Assembly: GCA_041490205.1 (NCBI GenBank)
Contig: JBGPSQ010000019.1
Location: 1 to 23,798 of the forward strand
Direction: 5' to 3'
Length of the DNA: 23,798 nucleotides
DNA from: DATDDB01 sp041490205
GTDB taxonomy: Bacteria; Pseudomonadota; Gammaproteobacteria; Burkholderiales; Gallionellaceae
Part shown: piece by piece, positions 1 to 6,843 of the stretch
Position numbering within the stretch: the first letter of the stretch is position 1
How the letters are laid out: every line of letters starts with the position of its first letter
Notes under the pieces: generated by a model
Database searches by the model: none
What the model was told of the DNA's origin: nothing
The model's input: the letters and a program-made list of their open reading frames with translations, nothing else
Program-made: the position numbers and the translations under genes

Positions 1-1
1 A

Positions 2-1948
2 ACCGAGCACGGAGTACTCATTAGTCCTGGTAGCAGTCAACCCCTAGCATGTGACCTGGGAATTCCACGCGAATACGAAGGCTTAGATCGCTTCGTTGCG
101 CGCAAGAAAATCGTCGTAGACCTTGAAGCCGCAGGACTGTTCGAAAAGACTGAAAAGCACAAGCTCAAAGTGCCGCGCGGCGACCGCACCGGTGTGGTGA
201 TCGAGCCCATGCTCACCGACCAGTGGTTCGTGGCGATGAGCGAACCCGGTAAGGCCGGGAAGAGCATCACCGCGCAGGCGCTGGAATGCGTGGCATCGGG
301 CGAAATCAAGTTCCATCCCGAAAACTGGGTGAACACTTACAACCAGTGGCTCAACAACATCCAGGACTGGTGCATTTCCCGCCAACTGTGGTGGGGACAC
401 CAGATTCCCGCGTGGTATGGCGTGAACGGCGAGGTGTTCGTGGCGCACGACGAGGCCGAGGCGCGGCATCTCGCCGACCAGGCAGGCTATGCCGGGCAGC
501 TCGACCGCGATGCGGACGTGCTGGACACCTGGTTCTCCTCCGCCCTGTGGCCCTTCTCCACGCTGGACTGGACGCCGGAATACCCGGCGAAATCCAACCC
601 CGCGCTCGACCTGTACCTGCCCTCCTCGGTGCTGGTGACGGGCTTCGACATCATTTTCTTCTGGGTGGCGCGCATGGTGATGATGACCAAACACATCACC
701 GGGAAAATTCCGTTCAAGGACGTGTACGTGCACGGCCTGATCCGCGATGCGGAAGGCCAGAAGATGTCCAAGTCCAAGGGCAATGTTTTAGACCCGATAG
801 ACCTGATAGACGGCATCGGCATCGAAGACCTGGTGAAGAAACGCACCACCGGGCTGATGAACCCCAAACAGGCCGAGCAGATCGAGAAGCGCACCCGCAA
901 GGAATTCCCCGAAGGCATCCCCGCCTACGGCACGGACGCGCTGCGCTTTACCTTTGCTTCGCTGGCCTCGCCGGGGCGCGACATCAAGTTCGACATGCAG
1001 CGCTGCGAGGGCTACCGCAATTTCTGCAACAAGCTGTGGAACGCCACGCGCTTCGTGCTGATGAATTGCGAAGGCAAGGACACGGGGGTGGACGAATCGC
1101 TGCCGCTGGAATTCTCCATCGCCGACCGCTGGATCATCAGCCGCCTGCAGCAGGCCGAGGCCGAGTTGGAGCGGCATTTCAACGACTACCGCTTCGACAT
1201 GGCCGCGCGCGAAGTCTATGAACTGGTGTGGGACACCTATTGCGACTGGTATGTGGAGCTGGCCAAGGTGCAGATGGCCAATGGCTCCGAGGCCCAGCAG
1301 CGCGCCACGCGCAGGACGCTGGTGCGCGTGCTGGAAACCATATTGCGCCTGGCGCACCCCATCATCCCCTTCATCACCGAAGAATTGTGGCAGTCGGTGG
1401 CGCCGATGGCGAACCGGAAAGGCGACACCATCATGCTGCAAGCCTACCCCAGGGCGGACGCCAGCAGGATAGACGATACAGCCATCGTCGAGACCGCGCT
1501 GCTGCAGGAGACCATCAACGCCGCGCGCCGCCTGCGCAGCGAGATGAACTTGTCGCCTGCCGCGCGCGTGCCGCTGATCCTGTCATCCGGGAAGGGGGCG
1601 GGCGATGCCGCGCAGATGAAGGAATTCGCGCCCTATTTGCAGGCGCTGGCGAAGCTCAGCGAAGTGAGCATAGTCGCAGCACTGCCCGACACCGATGCGC
1701 CCGTCGCTATCGTGGGCAATTTCAAGCTGATGCTGAAGGTGGAGATAGATGTCGCCGCCGAGCGCGAGCGCCTGGACAAGGAGATCGCGCGGCTCAGTGG
1801 CGAGATCACCAAGGCCGAGGCCAAGCTCGGAAACGAAAGCTTCGTCGCGCGGGCCCCGGCAGCGGTGGTGGAGCAGGAAAAGAAACGGCTGGCTGATTTC
1901 GGTGCGACATTGGCGCAATTGCAGGCGCAGCGGAAGAAGCTGGGGTAA
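2..1948 (+). CDS. valS: Valyl-tRNA synthetase, C-terminal part (5' truncated by window edge)
   Basis: Class I aminoacyl-tRNA synthetase that charges tRNA-Val in the cytoplasm. The frame is open from base 2, so the GTG at 170 is internal and not the start. Visible parts are the editing/catalytic region (GDRTGVVIEPMLTDQW, then WCISRQLWWGHQIPAW), the KMSKS loop at about 761-775, the anticodon-binding domain, and a charged C-terminal coiled-coil arm typical of ValS (about 1740-1945). The N-terminal Rossmann half with the HIGH motif lies outside the window. The sequence from IPREYEGLDRF onward (from about base 59) reads as normal ValS. The first 19 or so codons before it do not obviously match the family and could be a variable insertion or a contig-edge artefact. 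Confidence 0.97.
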   Translation, partial: TEHGVLISPGSSQPLACDLGIPREYEGLDRFVARKKIVVDLEAAGLFEKTEKHKLKVPRGDRTGVVIEPMLTDQWFVAMSEPGKAGKSITAQALECVASGEIKFHPENWVNTYNQWLNNIQDWCISRQLWWGHQIPAWYGVNGEVFVAHDEAEARHLADQAGYAGQLDRDADVLDTWFSSALWPFSTLDWTPEYPAKSNPALDLYLPSSVLVTGFDIIFFWVARMVMMTKHITGKIPFKDVYVHGLIRDAEGQKMSKSKGNVLDPIDLIDGIGIEDLVKKRTTGLMNPKQAEQIEKRTRKEFPEGIPAYGTDALRFTFASLASPGRDIKFDMQRCEGYRNFCNKLWNATRFVLMNCEGKDTGVDESLPLEFSIADRWIISRLQQAEAELERHFNDYRFDMAAREVYELVWDTYCDWYVELAKVQMANGSEAQQRATRRTLVRVLETILRLAHPIIPFITEELWQSVAPMANRKGDTIMLQAYPRADASRIDDTAIVETALLQETINAARRLRSEMNLSPAARVPLILSSGKGAGDAAQMKEFAPYLQALAKLSEVSIVAALPDTDAPVAIVGNFKLMLKVEIDVAAERERLDKEIARLSGEITKAEAKLGNESFVARAPAAVVEQEKKRLADFGATLAQLQAQRKKLG

Positions 1949-1961
1949 GCTAAGGGCAAAT

Positions 1962-2095
1962 TTAGCCACGGATTGACACGGATAAACACGGATTGTCCGT
2001 GCTTTGGTTCCACGTTCCGCACCACCCCAAGGGTGCGCCCTACCTTGGCAATCCGCCGATTTTATCAGTGTTAATCCGTGTAAATCCGTGGCTAA
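1962..2095. repeat. Palindromic intergenic element, copy 1
   Basis: The ends are a perfect 13-bp inverted repeat (TTAGCCACGGATT at 1962-1974 and its complement at 2083-2095). The arms stay complementary over about 30 bp with three mismatches, built from a CACGGAT-type unit repeated about every 9-10 bp. The roughly 75-bp core resembles the core of the copy at 3657-3825 (a CTTTGGTTC/CCTTGGTTC segment followed by a GGGTGCG segment). No ORF is present. It sits between the valS stop and the DUF1622 gene and could fold as RNA into one long hairpin. Intergenic repeats of this general kind are widespread in bacteria. A non-autonomous, MITE-like origin is inference. Confidence 0.85.
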
Positions 2096-2120
2096 TTAGC
2101 TCTTTTAAGGAGATAACCCA

Positions 2121-2465
2121 ATGCACGAATTTCTGGTCGGAGTAATCGTCTACATCGTCCCCTTCACCGAGATACTCGGCGTGGCGGTGGTCACCTGGGG
2201 CAGCCTGCACGGCCTCATCCTGCTGGCCCAGCGCGGCCTGAACATGGTGCACGGCAAGCCCTTCCACCACTCGCTGCGCGACATCCGCATCGCCATCGGC
2301 GAGAAAATGGCGCTGGGGCTGGATTTCTTCCTGGCCGGGGACATCGTCGGCACTATCGTCGTCCCCAGCAGGGATAGCCTGCTGCTGCTGGGCGGCATCG
2401 TGGTGATCCGCACGGTGATGGCGTTTTTCCTGGCCAAGGAAATCGAGAAGAAAGCGGCGGAGTAG
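2121..2465 (+). CDS. DUF1622 family small membrane protein
   Basis: A 114-residue protein with the layout of DUF1622 (PF07784): an N-terminal membrane helix (about residues 5-35), a conserved middle segment with the pattern R-x-x-I-G-E-K-M-x-L-G-L-D-F-x-L-A-G-D (about 53-72), and a second hydrophobic segment (about 83-105) ending in a charged tail. It is probably an inner-membrane protein; no function is established for the family. The ATG has a strong Shine-Dalgarno sequence (AAGGAGA at 2107-2113). It is flanked on both sides by palindromic elements, so it seems to be a single-gene unit unless read through from valS. Confidence 0.88.
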   Translation: MHEFLVGVIVYIVPFTEILGVAVVTWGSLHGLILLAQRGLNMVHGKPFHHSLRDIRIAIGEKMALGLDFFLAGDIVGTIVVPSRDSLLLLGGIVVIRTVMAFFLAKEIEKKAAE

Positions 2466-2507
2466 TTAAGCACACACCGGGCTGACCTATCTACCGGCAT
2501 GTCTTTA

Positions 2508-2617
2508 TTAGCCACGGATTAACACCGATAAACACGGATAAGAACATGGCAGCTCCCCGCCAAAGTGTACATCCGCCGGGGTTTTATCCGTGACGATCCG
2601 TGTTCATCCGTGGCTAA
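2508..2617. repeat. Palindromic intergenic element, copy 2
   Basis: Starts with the same TTAGCCACGGAT and ends with its complement (ATCCGTGGCTAA), like the copies at 1962 and 3657. The arms are complementary over roughly 35 bp with several mismatches. Its core (about 40 bp) is the shortest of the three and unlike the other two. No coding potential. The GTAGG-type palindrome starts 5 bp after its end, so the two repeat families are side by side here. Confidence 0.85.
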
Positions 2618-2622
2618 GTATC

Positions 2623-2712
2623 GTAGGTTGCGGTGAGGTACGAACCGCATCGTTCGAGTGATTGATGCTTTTTGCGCGACCGATGCGGTTCATTTCATTT
2701 ACCGCATCCTAC
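2623..2712. repeat. GTAGG-type palindrome (second repeat family)
   Basis: A 90-bp palindrome. The left arm GTAGGTTGCGGT..ACCGCATCG (from 2623) is answered by a right arm whose complement reads GTAGGATGCGGT..ACCGCATCG (ending at 2712). Each arm also contains its own TGCGGT/ACCGCA inverted pair, so the unit can fold either as one long hairpin or as a multi-branched structure. Related GTAGG..GCGG repeats are common between genes in many proteobacteria (general knowledge). It lies between palindromic copy 2 and the end of the minus-strand hypothetical gene and might act as a 3' structure for either strand. Confidence 0.75.
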
Positions 2713-2748
2713 CTTGTTGGCTGACCCTGCGGTTTGTGGGCGCAGCGA

Positions 2749-3132
2749 TTATTTGGGCTTAGCGGAAAAGGCGGAGTCGTTGAGTGCCACGAACTGGCGC
2801 GTGGACACATCGTCGGGGTCCATGTAGTCGTTGGTCACGTCCCGCTCGGAAATCACCCCATGCGTGGTGCACCATTGTTCCCAGACAGCCTGCGCCTTGC
2901 GGGAATTCCCCGGCAAGCCCACCAATCTGTAACGCACGCTGCCGGTCGTGGTGGCGGTCATGGTTTGCAGGTCGAAAGCCACGATTGCGCCGGATGCACG
3001 TCCGTCGTCACTCGTTGTGTCATGCCCCGAGACATGCCGGGTGCGCACGCCGCCATGTGTTACGACCTCAACCACACGCCACCTGCGCAGCGTGACCGGC
3101 TGCGCGCCGCTTGCAACATTACCACTTGGCAT
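2749..3132 (-). CDS. Hypothetical protein, 127 residues
   Basis: I do not recognise the family. The frame is open further upstream to about 3495, but that part is the antisense/frame shadow of the rhodanese gene. The ATG at 3132 is preceded by a GGTGGGG run at suitable spacing and is the best start; ATGs at 3147 and 3198 have no clear ribosome site. The protein has no signal peptide or membrane helix. It begins with a basic stretch (T-L-R-R-W-R-V-V-E-V-V), continues with a Thr-rich middle (about 57-65) and has a more acidic C-terminal part containing D-Y-M-D-P-D-D. It follows the rhodanese gene in the same direction after a 118-bp gap. It could be a small stand-alone gene or, less likely, non-coding. 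Confidence 0.5.
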   Translation of the reverse strand: MPSGNVASGAQPVTLRRWRVVEVVTHGGVRTRHVSGHDTTSDDGRASGAIVAFDLQTMTATTTGSVRYRLVGLPGNSRKAQAVWEQWCTTHGVISERDVTNDYMDPDDVSTRQFVALNDSAFSAKPK

Positions 3133-3250
3133 TTCACACCCCACCATTCGATACGGAAAATTCGATTCAGTCTGCAGAATACGCCCAGGAACGAGCATCA
3201 GGCAGCACCGCCGTACTATGTTACTGAAACGGCGCCTTTCTGAATAGCCC

Positions 3251-3568
3251 CTAGGCCCGGATGGGCCCGCCCGACTGTGCCCAGGCGGTGATGCCGCCCT
3301 GCAGGTTATACACTTCCGCAAATCCCTGCGCCGCGGCGAAGCCTGCGGCCTGGGCGGAGCGCCCGCCCATCTGGCAGTAAAACACCGTGGGCTTGGCGCG
3401 GTCCAGCTCTTGCAGGCGCAATGGCAGCAGGTGCAGGGGCAGTTTTTCCGCGCCGCCGATATGGCCGCGCGCGATCTCGGCATCGGTGCGCACATCCACC
3501 AGGCAGATGCCGCCCTTGTCCAGCATGGCCTGCAATTCCGGCACGCCGATGTTGTTGTATCCGTTCAT
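3251..3568 (-). CDS. Single-domain rhodanese-like sulfurtransferase
   Basis: A 105-residue protein covering one rhodanese domain, the size of GlpE/PspE-type proteins. It shows the N-terminal LVDVRTDAEIARGHIGGA motif (about 23-40, CH2A-like) and an active-site loop C65-Q-M-G-G-R70-S, in which Cys65 would carry the persulfide. It ends with the usual YNLQGGITAW motif. There is no signal peptide, so it is cytoplasmic. The family moves sulfane sulfur from thiosulfate or persulfides to thiol acceptors; the substrate here is unknown. The ATG has an AAGGGA ribosome site about 9 bp upstream. No sulfur-pathway genes are adjacent. Confidence 0.93.
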   Translation of the reverse strand: MNGYNNIGVPELQAMLDKGGICLVDVRTDAEIARGHIGGAEKLPLHLLPLRLQELDRAKPTVFYCQMGGRSAQAAGFAAAQGFAEVYNLQGGITAWAQSGGPIRA

Positions 3569-3656
3569 TGAAGCATTCCCTTGAAATTATTCCGGTGCTA
3601 TTTGACCCGGTTTTGTTCAATTGGTTCACGCGGCGTATTCTTCCTGCAAAGGCAAT

Positions 3657-3825
3657 TTAGCCACGGATTGACAGTGCATGGTTGTTGCCGCTTTAGCGGC
3701 TGTACAACCATGGCCTACCCCTTGCGGGTGCGGATGCACACGGATTATCCGCACCTTGGTTCAATATTCGCCTCACCCAGCGGGTGCGGTTTTATCGGTG
3801 TTTATCCGTGTTCATCCGTGGCTGA
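3657..3825. repeat. Palindromic intergenic element, copy 3, with nested hairpin
   Basis: The longest copy (169 bp). It starts with TTAGCCACGGATTGACA as copy 1 does and ends with TTTATCCGTGTTCATCCGTGGCTGA. Inside it holds an extra palindrome at about 3678-3713 (CATGGTTGT..GCCGC-TTTA-GCGGC..ACAACCATG), then a core similar to that of copy 1. This looks like a palindromic unit with another palindrome inserted or expanded within its left arm. It separates the rhodanese gene from the 3' end of the cNMP-binding kinase, ending 27 bp from the kinase stop codon. Confidence 0.82.
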
Positions 3826-3852
3826 TTCCTGTTTCCAGAATTATGCGCCATG

Positions 3853-5148
3853 TTATTGCGTGACTGTATCGTCCGCCGCCAGCAAGTGCGAGATGCGCGT
3901 GTTCGCCACCGCCAGCCGCTTGACCAGGATGCGCAGGAAGGTGTCGCTGAATTTGAAACGGCATCCGCTTGATGCCTTTTCCAGCACTTCCGGCTTGACC
4001 TCGATCAGGGTGACGTCGTTTTTCGAGGCGATGTCGGTGGTGCGCTTGGATTCCGATTCTTCCAGCACCATCATTTCGCCGAAGCAGTCGCCCTTGTGCA
4101 GCAGGTTGAGCAGGCGGCCAGACTTCAGCACTTTGACCGTGCCGCTGGCGATGATGAAGAAGGCGTTGCCCTCGTCGCCTTCCTTGATGATGGTCTCTTC
4201 CTTGCCTACCTTGCGCCATTCGCTGAAGTGCAGCACTTCCCACAGCTCGACATCGGTAAATTGCTTGAAAAACGCCAATTCGCGCAGCACGGAGAATTTT
4301 TCCGTGTCGAAAATCTGTTTGCTGCTGGGCGCCTCGGTGCTGAAAAAATGCACCAGTTCGTCGGCGAAGTCCTGCCAGGTGCGGTAGCGCCCGTTGGGCT
4401 CCTTTTGCATGGCGTGCAGCACGATGGCGTCCAGGTCGGAGGGGATTTCCGGGCGCCAGGAGCTGGGGGGAGGCGGCTCGAGGTTCATGATCTGGTAGAT
4501 CATGCTGAAGTTGTTGGTGGCGTCGAACGGCAGCTTGCCGGTCAGCAGTTTGTACATGGTCACGCCCACTGAGTAAATGTCAGTCTGGTGCGTGAGCTGC
4601 TGTTCCTTGATCTGCTCGGGAGACATGTAGGCCGGGGAGCCGACGCCGGAAATCTGGGTGCCCTCGTGGTTTTCTATCATGGCCGCGCCGAAATCGGAAA
4701 TCTTGATTTCGCTGCCGCCCGTGAACAGGATGTTGGCGGGCTTGATGTCGCGGTGGATCACCCCTTGCGATTGCGCGTATTCCAGCGCCTTGCAGCATTT
4801 GTAGGCGATTTCGGCGACTGTGTTGATGTGCATCAGGTGGTCGACCTCGGCGTATTTTTCGAGAGTCTCGCCCTCGACATACTCCATGACCATGTAGTTG
4901 AGATCGCCCTCCATTACCGCGTCCATGACGTGCACGATGTGAGGATGGATCAGCTTGCCAGCCAGCGATGCCTCGTTGCGCAGCAGCTTGCGGAAAGCGG
5001 CCCCGGTGCTCACGTCGCGCATCACCTCTTCCTTGAACAGCTTGAGCGCGACCTGTTTTTCGCTGAACGGGTCGGTCGCGAGGTACACCGTGCTGGTGGC
5101 GCCGCTGCCCAACTCCTTGACGATCTCGTATTTGCCTATTTTTTCCAT
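3853..5148 (-). CDS. Ser/Thr protein kinase with C-terminal cyclic-nucleotide-binding domain
   Basis: A 431-residue soluble protein. A complete Hanks-type kinase domain covers about residues 7-270: glycine loop G14-S-G-A-T-S, catalytic K36, E59, HRDIKPAN at 132-139, DFG at 152-154 and SPE at 176-178. A cNMP-binding (CAP_ED/Crp-type) domain covers about 288-405, with FGEMMVL at 356-362 followed by the RTT segment at 369-371, which replaces the usual R-[AS]-A of the phosphate-binding cassette. No membrane helix. The fusion suggests kinase activity set by cAMP or another cyclic nucleotide, and an adenylate cyclase is encoded about 9 kb away. Whether it still binds a nucleotide is uncertain given the changed cassette. 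The ATG at 5148 has only a weak GGA ribosome site. It diverges from the M48 protease. Confidence 0.94.
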   Translation of the reverse strand: MEKIGKYEIVKELGSGATSTVYLATDPFSEKQVALKLFKEEVMRDVSTGAAFRKLLRNEASLAGKLIHPHIVHVMDAVMEGDLNYMVMEYVEGETLEKYAEVDHLMHINTVAEIAYKCCKALEYAQSQGVIHRDIKPANILFTGGSEIKISDFGAAMIENHEGTQISGVGSPAYMSPEQIKEQQLTHQTDIYSVGVTMYKLLTGKLPFDATNNFSMIYQIMNLEPPPPSSWRPEIPSDLDAIVLHAMQKEPNGRYRTWQDFADELVHFFSTEAPSSKQIFDTEKFSVLRELAFFKQFTDVELWEVLHFSEWRKVGKEETIIKEGDEGNAFFIIASGTVKVLKSGRLLNLLHKGDCFGEMMVLEESESKRTTDIASKNDVTLIEVKPEVLEKASSGCRFKFSDTFLRILVKRLAVANTRISHLLAADDTVTQ

Positions 5149-5323
5149 GTGTTTCCGTTAAACCAAACCCGGGCCGATTAATTACCGCCGTTTCTGCCTT
5201 TAAATGCAGTCAGGGCCGGGTATTTTGCTAGTTTTGCCCGCGCCTGTCCATAGCCTCCCATCGCCCGGAATCACCGTTCATCGTCATTGCCGTCCATCGC
5301 CCGGCCCCGGGGGCGGCGCTCGA

Positions 5324-5353
5324 TTGAGAACTTTGTACCAAAACGGTTATCAT
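5324..5353 (+). promoter_or_regulatory. Candidate sigma-70 promoter for the M48 protease
   Basis: TTGAGA (5324-5329) and TATCAT (5348-5353) are separated by 18 bp in the 215-bp gap between divergent genes. The predicted transcription start (about 5360) is only a few bases from the ATG at 5364, and no Shine-Dalgarno sequence is visible, so the transcript may be leaderless or nearly so. The remainder of the gap (5149-5323) shows no gene and no clear promoter for the kinase. Confidence 0.45.
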
Positions 5354-5363
5354 ATAGTCCGAT

Positions 5364-6824
5364 ATGAGACGGCTTTCCCTATTGTTGCCGCTGTTTTTCA
5401 TGGCGGCGTACGCGCATGCGCTTGCGTCCGATTTACCGGACCCGGGCGGCGATCCTTCGCAGGTGGCGCTTTCACCCCAGCAGGAGCGCCAGATCGGTGA
5501 GCAGGGCATGCTCGAGATACGCGCCGACAAGAGCTATCTCGACGACGCGGAAGTCAGCGATTATCTCAACTGGCTGGGCAGCAGGCTGGTGGCCAACAGC
5601 AGCGAGCCGGGGCAGGATTTCGAGTTTTTCGCCATCAATGACCATGCCATCAATGCCTTCGCGATGCCCGGCGGCTTCGTCGGCGTCAATACCGGGCTGA
5701 TCCTCATCGCGCAAAGCGAATCGGAGCTGGCATCGGTGCTGGCGCACGAGGTTTCCCACGTCACCCAGCATCATTTAGCGCGCATGATGTCCAACGAGAA
5801 ATACGATTCAATCGCCACCATCGCGGCCGTCGCCATCGCCATCCTCGCCGCGCGCAATAATCCCAACGCCGCCGCCGGGGGCATGGTCGCGGGCCCTGCC
5901 GCCACGCTCCAGCGGCAACTGGCCTTCACTCGCGAGCATGAGCAGGAGGCGGACCGGATCGGCCTGAATACCCTGCAAAAATCCGGCTTCGATACGCGCG
6001 CCATGCCGGTCTTTTTCGAGCGGCTGGACCGCGAAACGCGGCTGCTCGACCCTAATGCGCCCGCGTGGATGCGCACCCACCCGATCACGACCGACCGCAT
6101 CGCCGACATCGACAACCGCGTGCGCCAGATTCCTTTTCACCCTGTGCCCGACAGTCTGGATTTCCAACTGGTGCGCAGCAAATTGCGGGTGCTGGACAAG
6201 ACGCCGCAGGAGGCCATTGCCTATTTCACCGATGCCCTTTCCGGCCCGCGCAAATTCGGCAACCCGGTGGCGCAGCGCTACGGCCTGACGCTGGCTTTGC
6301 TGCGCGGCGGCAAGCTGGCCCGCGCGCGACAGGAACTGGACATACTGCTCAAGCAGCCCCAAGGGGGCCATGACAATCCGGGCAGCGACCCCATGATCAA
6401 GACGCTGGCCGGGCAGATCTACCGCGCCGAGGGCATGAGCAATGCGAAACTGGCCGAATATTACCGTGCCGCGGTGCAGGCGCACCCGCGCCACCGCGCG
6501 CTGGCTTACGATTACCTGGAGGTGATGATCGAAGGCCGCCAGTATCAAGCGGCTCTCGCGCTGCTAGAAGGACGCATTACCGCCCACCCCAACGACGCCC
6601 ACCTCTACGAGTTGCAGGCGCGCACTTACGCCGCGCTGGAAAAGCCGCAGGAAGAGCACCATGCGCTGGCTTATGCCCGCATTTCCAACGGCGATCTGCG
6701 CGGGGCGATCGAACAGCTGGAACTGGCCAAGCAAAGCGGCAACGATTTCTACCAGTTGGCCGTGATAGACAACGAACTCAAGCAGTTCCGCGAGGTGGCG
6801 GCGGCGCACAACAAAAAGCATTGA
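5364..6824 (+). CDS. bepA: Periplasmic M48 metalloprotease with TPR repeats (BepA/YfgC type)
   Basis: 486 residues, close to the E. coli BepA length. A signal peptide (M-R-R-L-S then a hydrophobic core, likely cleavage after A-L-A22) sends it to the periplasm. The zinc site is H128-E-V-S-H132 with E195 (E-H-E-Q-E195-A-D) as third ligand; a later H239 in M-R-T-H-P matches the regulatory His of the BepA family. The conserved MPGGFVGVNTGL segment precedes the HEXXH. The C-terminal half (about 255-480) is helical and TPR-like. BepA degrades or assists outer-membrane proteins stalled at the BAM complex (family knowledge). It is transcribed alone and converges on the glycosyltransferase gene, with 19 bp between the stops. 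Confidence 0.9.
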   Translation: MRRLSLLLPLFFMAAYAHALASDLPDPGGDPSQVALSPQQERQIGEQGMLEIRADKSYLDDAEVSDYLNWLGSRLVANSSEPGQDFEFFAINDHAINAFAMPGGFVGVNTGLILIAQSESELASVLAHEVSHVTQHHLARMMSNEKYDSIATIAAVAIAILAARNNPNAAAGGMVAGPAATLQRQLAFTREHEQEADRIGLNTLQKSGFDTRAMPVFFERLDRETRLLDPNAPAWMRTHPITTDRIADIDNRVRQIPFHPVPDSLDFQLVRSKLRVLDKTPQEAIAYFTDALSGPRKFGNPVAQRYGLTLALLRGGKLARARQELDILLKQPQGGHDNPGSDPMIKTLAGQIYRAEGMSNAKLAEYYRAAVQAHPRHRALAYDYLEVMIEGRQYQAALALLEGRITAHPNDAHLYELQARTYAALEKPQEEHHALAYARISNGDLRGAIEQLELAKQSGNDFYQLAVIDNELKQFREVAAAHNKKH

Positions 6825-6843
6825 CCCCCATTTTGCGTGCTTG

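Noticed and set aside
170..172. GTG as the valS start codon
   Set aside because: The frame is open and ValS-like upstream (G-L-D-R-F-V-A-R-K), so this is internal.
3133..3495. N-terminal extension of the 127-residue hypothetical gene
   Set aside because: The extension overlaps the rhodanese gene in another frame and has its shadow composition. The ATG at 3132 has a better ribosome site.
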